64,000 nt of DNA from Flectonema sp. DT1601 (Eukaryota > Euglenozoa > Diplonemea > Diplonemida > Diplonemidae), in contig OZ025803.1 of the NCBI GenBank assembly GCA_964019425.1, forward strand, positions 981,001-1,045,000. The letters run 5' to 3'. Under the pieces are notes generated by a model that saw nothing but the letters and a program-made list of their open reading frames with translations, had not been told where the DNA came from and ran no database searches. Shown here in pieces: positions 8,744 to 18,494 of this stretch (its first letter is position 1; every line of letters begins with the position of its first letter). Both the position numbers and the translations under genes were made by a program.

Positions 8744-9710
8744 AAAATAAATAAAAAGAATTTAAAATAAAAAAATAAAAAAAAAAGAATAAACAATGTT
8801 ATCATTGTTTTTTTATCGATCGACTATGTCGATCACTTTCTATTTTCCGTCCTGGTCAAGACGCTAAACTGATTGTTTTTTTTTCAAAATTAATAAAAAA
8901 GAATATAAAAAAATACAAAAAAAAGAATAAACAATGTTATCATTGTTTTTTTTTATCGTTTGATTTTGTCGACTAATTTCTATTTTCCGTTTTTTTTTCT
9001 TTAAAAAATAAATAAAAAGAATTTAAAATAAAATAAAAAGAATAAACAATGCTATCATTGTTTTTTTATCGATCGACTATGTCGATTACTTTCTATTTTC
9101 CGTCCTGGTCAAGACGCTAAACTGATTGTTTTTTTTTCAAAATTAATAAAAAAGAATATAAAAAAAATAAAAAAAAAAAGAATAAACAATGTTATCATTG
9201 TTTTTTTTTATCGTTCGACTTTGTTGACTAATTTCTATTTTCCATTTTTTTTCTTTTTAAAAATAAATAAAAAGAATTAAAAAACAAAAAAAAAAAGAAT
9301 AAACAATGTTATCATTGTTTTTTTTATCGATCGACTATGTCGATTACTTTCTATTTTCCGTCCTGGTCAGGACGCTAAACTGATTGTTTTTTCTTTAAAA
9401 ATAAATAAAAAGAATAAAAAAAAAAAAAAAAAGGAATAAACAATGTTATCATTGTTTTTTTTTTATCGATCGACTATGTCGATTACTTACTATTTTCCGT
9501 CCTGGTCAAGACGCTAAACTGATTGTTTTTTCTTTAAAAAATAAATAAAAAAAAAAAAAAAAAAAAAAAAAGAATAAACAATGTTATCATTGTTTTTTTT
9601 CTATCGATCAACTATGTCGATTAATTTCTATTTTCCGTCCTGATCGAGACGCTAAACTGATTGTTTCCTTTTTTTAAATAATAAATAAGAAAAAAAAAAA
9701 AAAAAAAAAA
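8744..9710 (+). repeat. Satellite array, forward orientation, continuing after piggyBac
   Basis: Same monomers as 5084-6603, continuing in phase after the TTAA. The last units carry CGTCCTGATCGAGACG and GTTTCCTTTTTTTAAATAAT, a terminal variant that always precedes module B. Confidence 0.92.
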
Positions 9711-10226
9711 GAGCATCTCCCTGCTATCCCTCATATCCCCACAATAATATTATACCTTTTCATTTTCTCTTTCCTTTTCTGGTCTTTTTTTTTTTCTTTT
9801 TTTTCCTTTTTCATACAACGTTTTTTATTTATATATTTTTTTTTTTTTTTTTTTTTCATGTTTGATTATTTCCTCTTCATTTTTTTTTTTTTTTTTTTCT
9901 CTGCCTCTCTCTTAATTCTGTTCGTTTCTTTGAAACGAAAATTCATTTGAATATTATTCCTTGGTCAGCAACCATCATTGTCGCCCTTTGGGCCTGTTAA
10001 AAAAAAATAAAAATAAAAAGAAAGTTTACATCGGGAATAGGGCAGGAGCCAAAAGCTCCCAGTCCGTTACTTCCCACTTTCTCGAAATTCCTTTTTTGGT
10101 CAGCAACCATCATTGTCGCCCTTTGGGCCTGTTAAAAAAAAATAAAAAATAAAAAGAAAGTTTACATCGGGAATAGGGCAGGAGCCAAAAGCTCCCAGTC
10201 CGTTACTTCCCACTTTATCGAAATTC
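9711..10226 (+). repeat. Module B, copy 1 (last 130 bp tandemly duplicated)
   Basis: It starts GAGCATCTCCCTGCTAT after a poly-A run. It continues with a pyrimidine-rich tract, hairpins TTCGTTTC-TTT-GAAACGAA (9921-9939), ATTCATTTGAAT (9941-9952) and GCCC-TTT-GGGC, then GGAGC-CAAAA-GCTCC, CAGTCCG and an end near TATCGAAATTC. The final segment is duplicated (about 9962-10090 and 10096-10226). The module recurs at six other places in the window. It is non-coding. Confidence 0.88.
10181..10195 (+). other. Terminal hairpin of module B
   Basis: GGAGC-CAAAA-GCTCC followed by CAGTCC. The diverged relatives at 17089-17103 and 18447-18461 read TTAGC-CAAAA-GCTAA followed by CAGTCC, so both stem arms changed together while loop and tail stayed. 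This is direct evidence that the stem matters, in DNA or RNA. Confidence 0.7.
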
Positions 10227-10318
10227 ATTGCTAAAGAATTTTACTGCAATGATTTAGATTTCTGTGTGTGTACATCATCAAGTTAAAAAAGTTATTTAAA
10301 CCAGCAAACAAAACAACA

Positions 10319-11371
10319 ATGCCAAAGGAACAGCCACTTATTACTTCCTTCCTAAAGAAGGATGGAAATACACCACCACCAAGATTCAACCTACCTGGAC
10401 CTATAGTAAGAAGCATTGCTAGGCAAGTAAGAGAGGAAAAGGGAAAGAGAAATCAGGTGAAGTGGGAAAAAGAAGAACTGATAGAGATAGGTAGGAGGAT
10501 GTCAGTGGCCACCAACTTAGCAGCAGGGATCAGGGTGTGGAACCAAGGTGAAGGGAACAAGAGACTTGCAGAGACAACTGCAAGACATGCAGTTAAGCTT
10601 TATAGAGAAAGGAACAGTATGCAGGCAGTCAAGCGAAAAGCTGGAAGACCTTCCCACCTTTCAGAAACAAATGAAGAAGAGGTCTTAGCACACCTAAGGA
10701 ACTTAAGAAGGTTTGGTGCTTCAATCAACAGTCTGGTGGTTAAGGCCACAGCCAAGGCCATATACTACAGAAATGACCCACAAAGGGAAATTACATTCAC
10801 AACTGAATGGGCAAAGAAGTTTATGGGTGCAAGAGGATTTGTTTGGCGCTCAGCAACTGCAAGTAAACCCCTTCAAGAGAAGAATCTGGAAATGAAACAG
10901 CTAAGACAGGAGCTCCGCAAATCTGGGCCTTCTATAGAGAACGCTGTCAAATGGAAAGAGGCAAGAACGAGAATGAAAAGGATTTTCCGAATGTATCGGA
11001 ATTTAGAAAAGAAAAATTTATTCAAAAAATTACAAGATAAATTTCGTCAAAATCCGTTTACTGCCATAAAAGAAGAACTCCAAAAAGAAGATCCTCAACC
11101 CCCCTCCCTTGATATTCCAGAGGAAAAAATAATTGAACATTTTAAAAACAATTATTGTGACAATGAAAAAAAAAAACTGATTTCACCCATCCCTCTTTTT
11201 TACCTAAGTCTGACTACAAGACAATGGATGATATCCAGTTCCCGAGCTTCGAACAGTTTGGTATTCTCTTATCAAAGAAAAAAAACAAATGTGCCCCTGG
11301 TCCCAATTGCATACCTTATGTTGTATGGAAAAAGGTCCCAACTTTTATGGAAGCACTTTACAAGGTATTAA
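10319..11371 (+). CDS. LINE ORF, N-terminal part with CENP-B/Tc5-like HTH region
   Basis: Starts at the ATG at 10319 (A at -3); an open frame extends slightly upstream without an ATG. Residues about 100-190 (KRKAGRPSHLSETNEEEVLAH through FTTEWAKKFMGARGFVWRSA) resemble the HTH-CENPB/Tc5 DNA-binding region of pogo-type transposases and their relatives. A basic helical linker follows (NPFTAIKEELQ, IIEHFKNNY), typical of the stretch before LINE RT domains. The frame meets an A11 run at 11166-11176. Beyond it the sense frame is the next one, where KTDFTHPSF continues into the RT. The rest of this frame to 11371 is therefore shadow. One lost or gained A explains the break; it could also be a sequencing error or a slippage site. 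Confidence 0.75.
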   Translation: MPKEQPLITSFLKKDGNTPPPRFNLPGPIVRSIARQVREEKGKRNQVKWEKEELIEIGRRMSVATNLAAGIRVWNQGEGNKRLAETTARHAVKLYRERNSMQAVKRKAGRPSHLSETNEEEVLAHLRNLRRFGASINSLVVKATAKAIYYRNDPQREITFTTEWAKKFMGARGFVWRSATASKPLQEKNLEMKQLRQELRKSGPSIENAVKWKEARTRMKRIFRMYRNLEKKNLFKKLQDKFRQNPFTAIKEELQKEDPQPPSLDIPEEKIIEHFKNNYCDNEKKKLISPIPLFYLSLTTRQWMISSSRASNSLVFSYQRKKTNVPLVPIAYLMLYGKRSQLLWKHFTRY

Positions 11372-13986
11372 AGAGAATTTTCGAACTCAAGGCCTATCCG
11401 GATAGTTGGGGCTTAGCATTTGTAACAATGCTCCCAAAGCCCAACTCCGATGGGAAAGACATCTCGAAAACGAGACCGATAGCTGTGGGCAACTGCGACG
11501 GGAAAATTTTTAATACGGTTATTCAGGAAGCCGTCGCAAACCACACTCTTTCTAAATTTAATTTTCAAAAAGGCTTTAGGAAAGGTGTCTCTGGGTGTAT
11601 CGAACATGCCACGATCACCTCAGAGATTTTTAAAGAAGTGAAAGCTCTCCGGAAAAACCTAACAATTGTCTGGGTGGATTTGGCAGATGCCTTCGGCTCA
11701 GTCAAACATCAATTAATTTTCTTTGCTTTAAAATATTTCGGAATTCACGAAAGAATAATCGGTTTCTATAAAAGGTATTATTCCTCCATGCGCGTCCAAA
11801 TCAGAGTTGGAGAAGGCCTGACGCCCACTATCCCTTTTGAAGTTGGTGTCTTTCAAGGCTGCGTTTCCTCCCCAACCCTTTTTAATTTGGTATTCCAACT
11901 ACTGCTCTTTTCCTTAGCAGTTCATCAACAGGAAGCCTACGAGTTTAACAATAAATCCCTCCAACTATTAGTTGCAGCTTTTGCTGATGATTTACAACTT
12001 ACCACGTCATCAAAGGCGGGGGCAAAATTGCTAATCAAGTCGCTCGAACAGTTTCTTTCCTGGTCTCGTGGTATGAAAGCGAAACCCCAGAAATGCATTG
12101 CCCACAGCTTTGTACAAGGGAAACCAGCTAACCCGGACCTGAAGATTAACAATGTTCCGATTACGAATCTCCAGGAAGCTGGAGAGTTCAAATACCTCGG
12201 GCGTTGGTTTGAGCCGAACGCCAAAGAACAGAAATTGCGAGAGCGCCTGACCACTTTTACCAGGAATTTTTTAAAAAAAGTCGACGCCATGCCACTATAT
12301 GGGTCTCAGAAGGCTTGGTCTGTCCAACACTTGTTATTGTCAAGGTTAACATGGAGTTTAATGATCCATGACTTATCTCTCCCTTTTGCCAAAAAAATGG
12401 ACAAAATTATTAAACCTTTTTTGAAGAAATGGTGGGGATTTGTCCGCTCTGCGAACACAGTCATCCTTTTTACCGGTTCAAAGAACACTGTTGGTCTCAG
12501 ACACAAAAGAGTTGAGACACTATATAAACAAGCGCAATCAATTAAACTAGACATCCTCAGATCCTCACAGGACTCTGACATGCACGGTGTCTACAATGTT
12601 ATTATGGAGAAATCGTCCAATTGGTCGAAAAAGTTTTCAGCTTCTGCTGAGTGGGAGCGCCTTATTAAGTTTTTTTCTTACCGTTCTCTTGCGAAGCAAT
12701 CAGCTGGTCTTGGTCACCGATTGCGCGATCTACGTACTACTCGCCCCGATCTCCTTAAGCGTTTTGAAGTGGAAGCCACAGATGAACTACTGAACTCTTT
12801 GAATAAATTACAAGTCCAAGGTCAGTGGAAGGAGTGGTCTAAATGTATGATAAACGACTTCACCTGGAATAAGGTACTTAGGGAGGGAAATCCTGCCTAT
12901 ATCTCATTTCAACTGAAAGCGGTTACAAACACCCTCCCCTCACAAGATAATTTAAAGAGGTGGAACATCACCAATGTGGACCAAAATTGTGTTTTGTGTG
13001 GCAAAGTGAATCCTACCCTCAGGCATGTCTTAACAGGCTGTCCTGTCTCTTTAACACAAGGGAGGTTCACGTGGCGTCACGACAGCGTTCTAAAACGCAT
13101 TGTTATCTTCTTGGAAGAGTTGATAATAAAAGCCAACAAAAGAAAAGAAAACCTCCCGCCTCCCTCTCAAACTTTTTTAAAAACAGGGGAAAATAAACCC
13201 CTAGAAAGAATTTCTAAAGAGACAGGCGAACTTTCACTAGCGAATGATTGGGTCATCCTCGACGATGTCGGTGATAACCGCCTAATTGTTCCTCTTGAAG
13301 TGTGCCATGTCTCGTCCTCTCTAAGACCAGACATTTTTATTTATTCTTTTTTTGCGAAAAGAGCACTGATTCTGGAGCTGACGTGTCCAAATGAAGATCG
13401 TTTCGAAACCTCTCATGTCTTAAAGGAAAAGAAATACCTAAAGCTAAGAGACTCGATCATCGCTAATGGCTTCGACTGTAACATTTTTACTATTGAAGTT
13501 GGCGTACGAGGAAACATCTGCATGGACCAGCTGAACATCTGGACACGTCACATCGGTTCACCTTTAGCACCAACAAAAGCTTTATTTTGTGAATGCACCA
13601 GAATCGCCAGACAGTGCTCATATGTTCTGTTCCAGACGAGGAACCTCCCCACATGGCATTCAAGACCTCTAATGCGCAGCATTAAAGAAGAACCTGCCAC
13701 TGCAAGTTTTATAAAAGATGGTAAAGAAATCTTCCCTGTAGAAGAAGTCAAAATCCACAAAGTAACAAAACTGAAAACGATCGAAAAGCTCACCATTGAA
13801 AGATCGTGGCTTGAGAAATGTTTTATCTGGCAAACTTGTTACGCATCGGCTCCTTCTATTCTACTTATTGCCAATGGTTCTTCCTCCCCGGCCCCTTCTG
13901 TTTTGTTAGATGAGGATGAGCTCACTGGACTCTCCTTGTCATTCTCTTCTATTTCTTCCATCTCTTTCCAGACCCCCTCCACCTGA
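11224..13986 (+). CDS. LINE reverse transcriptase with zinc knuckle and restriction-like endonuclease
   Basis: 920 residues from the first ATG, though the frame is open back to about 11167 and probably continues the upstream ORF. RT motifs: PGPNCIPYVVWKK, LPKPNSDGKDISKTRPI, VWVDLADAFGSVKH, FQGCVSSPTLFNLV and the AFADDLQL catalytic box. A thumb region follows. A CCHC-like knuckle is at about residue 588 (CVLCGKVNPTLRH then C), followed by RFTWRHDSVLK. A restriction-like endonuclease is at about 700-770: RPDIFIYS, LILELTCPNED and a later Lys-rich KEKKYLKLRDS, the PD-(D/E)xK plan. The tail is Ser-rich. The protein would nick DNA and prime reverse transcription there. Elements with this nuclease are often target-specific. 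Confidence 0.92.
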   Translation: MDDIQFPSFEQFGILLSKKKNKCAPGPNCIPYVVWKKVPTFMEALYKVLKRIFELKAYPDSWGLAFVTMLPKPNSDGKDISKTRPIAVGNCDGKIFNTVIQEAVANHTLSKFNFQKGFRKGVSGCIEHATITSEIFKEVKALRKNLTIVWVDLADAFGSVKHQLIFFALKYFGIHERIIGFYKRYYSSMRVQIRVGEGLTPTIPFEVGVFQGCVSSPTLFNLVFQLLLFSLAVHQQEAYEFNNKSLQLLVAAFADDLQLTTSSKAGAKLLIKSLEQFLSWSRGMKAKPQKCIAHSFVQGKPANPDLKINNVPITNLQEAGEFKYLGRWFEPNAKEQKLRERLTTFTRNFLKKVDAMPLYGSQKAWSVQHLLLSRLTWSLMIHDLSLPFAKKMDKIIKPFLKKWWGFVRSANTVILFTGSKNTVGLRHKRVETLYKQAQSIKLDILRSSQDSDMHGVYNVIMEKSSNWSKKFSASAEWERLIKFFSYRSLAKQSAGLGHRLRDLRTTRPDLLKRFEVEATDELLNSLNKLQVQGQWKEWSKCMINDFTWNKVLREGNPAYISFQLKAVTNTLPSQDNLKRWNITNVDQNCVLCGKVNPTLRHVLTGCPVSLTQGRFTWRHDSVLKRIVIFLEELIIKANKRKENLPPPSQTFLKTGENKPLERISKETGELSLANDWVILDDVGDNRLIVPLEVCHVSSSLRPDIFIYSFFAKRALILELTCPNEDRFETSHVLKEKKYLKLRDSIIANGFDCNIFTIEVGVRGNICMDQLNIWTRHIGSPLAPTKALFCECTRIARQCSYVLFQTRNLPTWHSRPLMRSIKEEPATASFIKDGKEIFPVEEVKIHKVTKLKTIEKLTIERSWLEKCFIWQTCYASAPSILLIANGSSSPAPSVLLDEDELTGLSLSFSSISSISFQTPST

Positions 13987-14222
13987 ACTCACGTCAACGG
14001 GATCGCAAACACTCCCTACTGATTTTGCTATGGTGTTAAGATGTCAATCTGACATTGGTTCTCAAACCCTCTTGTACAAAGAAAAAAAAGGAAGATTAAG
14101 GCTGAAACTTTCCTTGAAATGCCAGATTTTAGAAAACGAACTAGAACAAATGAAAGAACGAATTTTTTATGTTCTATTTTTATTTTACTTTAATGCTTGT
14201 TTTTTCTTTAAAATAATTAAAA

Positions 14223-14223
14223 G

Positions 14224-14257
<34 letters not shown>

Positions 14258-14304
14258 AATAAACAATGTTATCATTGTTTTTTTTTCTATCGATCGACTA
14301 TGTC
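14223..14304 (+). repeat. Single satellite unit between LINE and inverted module B
   Basis: A poly-A run followed by one monomer start (ACAATGTTATCATTGT, ATCGATCGACTATGTCG). It then switches straight into module B in reverse orientation at GAATTTCG. The identical switch recurs at 32837-32891. Confidence 0.85.
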
Positions 14305-14714
14305 GAATTTCGATAAAGTGGGAAGTAACGGACTGGGAGCTTTTGGCTCCTGCCCTATTCCCGATGTAAACTTTCTTTTTATTTTTATTTTTTTTTAACT
14401 GGCCCAAAGGGCGACAATGATGGTTGCTGACCAAGGAATAATATTCAAATGAATTTTCGTTTCAAAGAAACGAACAGAATTAAGAGAGAGGCAGAGGAAA
14501 AAAAAAAAAAAAGAAAGAAAAGAAAAGAAAAGAAAAAAAAAAATGAAGAGGAAATAATCAAACATGAAAAAAAAAAAAAAAAAAATATATATATAAATAA
14601 AAAACGTTGTATGAAAAAGGAAAAAAAAGAAAAAAAAAAAGACCAGAAAAGGAAAGAGAAAATGAAAAGGTATAATATTATTGTGGGGATATGAGGGATA
14701 GCAGGGAGATGCTC
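14305..14714 (-). repeat. Module B, copy 2, reverse
   Basis: Reverse complement of module B, from GAATTTCGATAAAGTGGG to GCAGGGAGATGCTC, with the GGAGC-CAAAA-GCTCC hairpin in reverse. It is nearly identical to 32891-33300. It is non-coding; the Lys-rich open frame across it is a product of A-rich sequence. Confidence 0.88.
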
Positions 14715-16995
14715 TTTTTTTTTTTTTTTTTTTTTTTTCTTATTTATTATTTAAAAAAGGAAACAATCAGTTTAGCGTCTCGATCAGGACGGAAAATAGA
14801 AATTAATCGACATAGTTGATCGATAGAAAAAAAAACAATGATAACATTGTTTATTCATTTTTTTTTTTTTTTTTTTTTTTTAAATCTTTTTAATTATTTT
14901 AAAGAAAAAACAATCAGTTTAGCGTCTTGACCAGGACGGAAAATAGTAAGTAATCGACATAGTCGATCGATAAAAAAAAAAACAATGATAACATTGTTTA
15001 TTCCTTTTTTTTTTTTTTATTCTTTTTATTTATTTTTAAAGAAAAAACAATCAGTTTAGCGTCCTGACCAGGACGGAAAATAGAAAGTAATCGACATAGT
15101 CGATCGATAAAAAAAACAATGATAACATTGTTTATTCTTTTTTTTTTTTTTTTATTTTAATTCTTTTTATTTATTTTTTAAAAAGAAAAAAAATGGAAAA
15201 TAGAAATTAGTCAACAAAGTCGAACGATAAAAAAAAACAATGATAACATTGTTTATTCTTTTTTTTTTTATTTTTTTTATATTCTTTTTTATTAATTTTG
15301 AAAAAAAAAACAATCAGTTTAGCGTCTTGACCAGGACGGAAAATAGAAAGTAATCGACATAGTCGATCGATAAAAAAAACAATGATAACATTGTTTATTC
15401 TTTTTTTTTTTATTTTAAATTCTTTTTATTTATTTTTTAAAGAAAAAAACGGAAAATAGAAATTGGTCGGCAAAGTCGAACGATAAAAAAAAACAATGAT
15501 AACATTGTTTATTCTTTTTTTTGTATTTTTTTTATATCCTTTTTTATTAATTTTGAAAAAAAAACAATCAGTTTAGCGTCTTGACCAGGACGGAAAATAG
15601 AAAGTAATCGACATAGTCGATCGATAAAAAAAACAATGATAACATTGTTTATTCTTTTTTTTTTTTTTTTTTAAATTCTTTTTATTAATTTTTTAAAGAA
15701 AAAAAAACGGAAAATAGAAATTAGTCAACAAAGTCGAACGATAAAAAAAAACAATGATAACATTGTTTATTCTTTTTTTTTATTTTTTTTTTTTTAATAT
15801 TTTTTTTTTATTTTGAAAAAAAAACAATCAGTTTAGCGTCTTGACCAGGACGGAAAATAGAAAGTAATCGACATAGTCGATCGATAAAAAAAACAATGAT
15901 AACATTGTTTATTCTTTTTTTTTTTTTTTTTTTTTTAAATTCTTTTTATTTATTTTTTAAAGAAAAAAAACGGAAAATAGAAATTAGTCAACAAAGTCGA
16001 ACGATAAAAAAAAACAATGATAACATTGTTTATTCTTTTTTTTTTATTTTTTTTTTTTAATATTTTTTTTTTATTTTGAAAAAAAAACAATCAGTTTAGC
16101 GTCTTGACCAGGACGGAAAATAGAAAGTAATCGACATAGTCGATCGATAAAAAAAAACAATGATAACATTGTTTATTCTTTTTTTTTTTATTTTAAATTC
16201 TTTTTATTTATTTTTTAAAGAAAAAAAACGGAAAATAGAAATTAGTCGACAAAGTCGAACGATAAAAAAAAAAACAATGATAACATTGTTTATTCTTTTT
16301 TTTTTTGTATTTTTTTTTATATTCTTTTTTATTAATTTTGAAAAAAAAAAAACAATCAGTTTAGCGTCTTGACCAGGACGGATAATAGAAAGTGATCGAC
16401 ATAGTCGATCGATAAAAAAACAATGATAACATTGTTTATTCTTTTTTTTTATTTTAAATTCTTTTTATTTATTTTTTAAAGAAAAAAAAAACGGAAAATA
16501 GAAATTAGTTGACAAAGTCGAACGATAAAAAAAACAATGATAACATTGTTTATTCTTTTTTTTTGTATTTTTTTATATTCTTTTTTATTAATTTTGAAAA
16601 AAAAAAACAATCAGTTTAGCGTCTTGACCAGGACGGAAAATAGAAAGTGATCGACATAGTCGATCGATAAAAAAAAACAATGATAACATTGTTTATTCTT
16701 TTTTTTTATTTTAAATTCTTTTTATTTATTCTTTAAAGAAAAGAAACGGAAAATAGAAATTAGTCGACAAAGTCGAACGATAAAAAAAAACAATGATAAC
16801 ATTGTTTTTCCTTTTTTTTTTTTTTTTTTATATTCTTTTTTATTAATTTTGAAAAAAAAAAACAATCAGTTTAGCGTCTTGACCAGGACGGAAAATAGAA
16901 AGTGATCGACATAGTCGATCGATAAAAAAACAATGATAACATTGTTTATTCTTTTTTTTTATTTTAAATTCTTTTTATTTATTCTTTAAAGAAAA
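14715..16995 (-). repeat. Satellite array, reverse orientation
   Basis: About 2.3 kb of the same alternating monomers in reverse. The first 2 kb correspond unit for unit to 33301-35300, apart from an extra monomer there, so the two are a segmental duplication. The array ends abruptly at 16996. Confidence 0.92.
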
Positions 16996-16996
16996 G

Positions 16997-17133
16997 CACA
17001 AAATACACACACAGCTTACAGTGTGTTCTTTGTGTATGTTTTCTTCAGGTGTGAGTAGTTTTTTTGTTCTTGCTCTTTAGGGAGGGCCTTAGCCAAAAGC
17101 TAACAGTCCAAATCTCACCTGGAAATTCAACTC
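16997..17133 (+). repeat. 137-bp direct repeat, left copy, with module-B-like end
   Basis: Identical by eye to 18355-18491. It starts CACAAAATACACACACAGC and ends GGAAATTCAACTC. Its last 60 bp resemble the end of module B: AGCCAAAAGCT, CAGTCC and GAAATTCA in the same order and spacing. It carries hairpin TTAGC-CAAAA-GCTAA at 17089-17103. Confidence 0.8.
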
Positions 17134-18354
17134 AGTCCTTGTCAGTTTTGGCATCAAACTTGTAATGGTTTAATCATTACAGGTTATTTACTGAAATATT
17201 TGTTCTAAAAGTTGCTAAGTATTTCTCACTTAGAAATTTTTTATTTTTTTATTTTCAGCTTAATTAGCTACAAATTGTTCCTACTAAGTGTTTCTCACTT
17301 AGATTTTTTTTTTGCTTTTCAGCTCCTTAAAAGCTGCTAAGTGTTTCTGCTAAGTGTTTCTCACTTAGAATTTTATTTTTATGTTCGTTTTCTATCCCTT
17401 CTCCTATCCCTTTTGTTCAAAATAAGCGGGAGGAAATTCTCTCATTCACGCTAAGATGCACTCTGAACTTTGATTTTTTGATCTGAGTGTGAGGGAATGA
17501 CCTGTTAGTGCATTGGGCATAGGCTGGGCTGCAGTTTAGATGTCTTAGGTGTTAATAGGGGGTTCCTCTTAGCATTTTTCTTTGTTCCCACCTTATGATT
17601 TTCTTGAAGAAAAAAAATAGAAGTCATAATGGTGCTTCCCTCTGGAAGGGTTGTAAGCCATGGTGTCCAACTAAATTAAAGGACAAGTCTGGGATAATCC
17701 CTGCCAGAGGGGCGAGTATTCTACCATGGTTGAAATACTCTGGCAACTGATCTTCAATTTTATGTTGTTTGTTAGCTGCTGGTGTATCTTGATTATGTGT
17801 TGATACTTGCATTTTTTTTTATTTGTAATCTTCTATTACAATCCTCTTTCTGTTCTGGTCTGTTACTTCATTTGTCTTGTTTAACTTCAGTTATATCCAT
17901 TTTACTTTTTATTGTTTCCCATCTACTTTTTATTTTCTATTAGTTCTGGTCAGAAACTCCTGGGCAGCAAGAAGGAAAGCAGTTTAGTACTTCTGGGTGT
18001 TTGGCATCACCCCCCATAGTGAGCAAGTACAACAGGTAGCATTGGTAGTCTGTTGATCCTGAGTGATCCCAGCTACAGTTTTGTTTTTCTTTCTTTTTTT
18101 TAGAAGAAGATCAGGACATCCAAGCACTGCTGGATAGTTGCTGAATGCAGGGCCTGCCTGTGGCATTATAATAACAGGCTAAGTCATTTGTAGTTCATAG
18201 TTTACCTTTGATTTTATAACTTCACACAGGGTACTATGAACGATGAGAGATCCAGTGGGATCACTCAGGGTCTAGTAGAGACCACCAATGTTGTGCGTTG
18301 ATAGGCAAGGTGACCAACCTTGACATTCTTTCTTTTCTCTCCTGTTGTGACAAA
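17134..18354 (+). repeat. Interior of a diverged, satellite-free relative of the C-B composite
   Basis: 1.2 kb without a supported gene. About 17850-17950 resembles module C (CTGGTCTGTTAC, TTTCCCATCTAC, TATTAGTTCTGGTC). Near 17210-17370 there are three copies of the imperfect palindrome CTAAGTGTTTCTCACTTAG. GGTCT-AGTAG-AGACC lies near 18265. With the flanking 137-bp repeats this looks like an older unit of the same plan, without the satellite. Confidence 0.5.
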
Positions 18355-18491
18355 CACAAAATACACACACAGCTTACAGTGTGTTCTTTGTGTATGTTTT
18401 CTTCAGGTGTGAGTAGTTTTTTTGTTCTTGCTCTTTAGGGAGGGCCTTAGCCAAAAGCTAACAGTCCAAATCTCACCTGGAAATTCAACTC
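18355..18491 (+). repeat. 137-bp direct repeat, right copy
   Basis: Same sequence as 16997-17133, with the hairpin at 18447-18461. The truncated LINE copy follows directly. The two repeats could be ends of an LTR-like or tandem unit; no TG..CA termini or target duplication are visible. Confidence 0.8.
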
Positions 18492-18494
18492 CCC

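Larger units (their letters stand above)
10227..14222 (+). mobile_element. LINE with restriction-like endonuclease (R2/HERO-like group)
   Basis: Full-length or nearly full-length non-LTR retrotransposon of about 4.0 kb. It has a 5' leader of about 90 bp, two overlapping frames (10319-11371 and 11224-13986) that look like one interrupted ORF, and a 3' UTR of about 200 bp. It has no apurinic endonuclease domain; the nuclease is C-terminal. It sits directly after module B (CGAAATTC-ATTG) and its 3' end runs into TTGTTTTTTCTTTAAAATAA, which is satellite spacer. I see no clear target duplication beyond TTG. Confidence 0.88.

Noticed and set aside
5084-9710. CRISPR-like regular palindromic repeats.
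   Set aside because: Repeats are far longer than CRISPR repeats, spacers are homopolymers and similar to each other, and the context is eukaryotic with no cas genes.
13910-14230. 106-codon frame overlapping the end of the LINE ORF, also at 18775-19095.
   Set aside because: It overlaps the Ser-rich tail in another frame; conservation is explained by the near identity of the two LINE copies.
14449-14694. Lys-rich 81-codon frame in reverse module B, repeated at 33035-33280.
   Set aside because: It arises from poly-A-rich sequence, has no motif, and the second copy is a segmental duplicate.
16997-18491. An LTR retrotransposon or TRIM with 137-bp LTRs.
   Set aside because: No TG..CA ends, primer-binding site, polypurine tract or target duplication; the repeats match module B ends instead.
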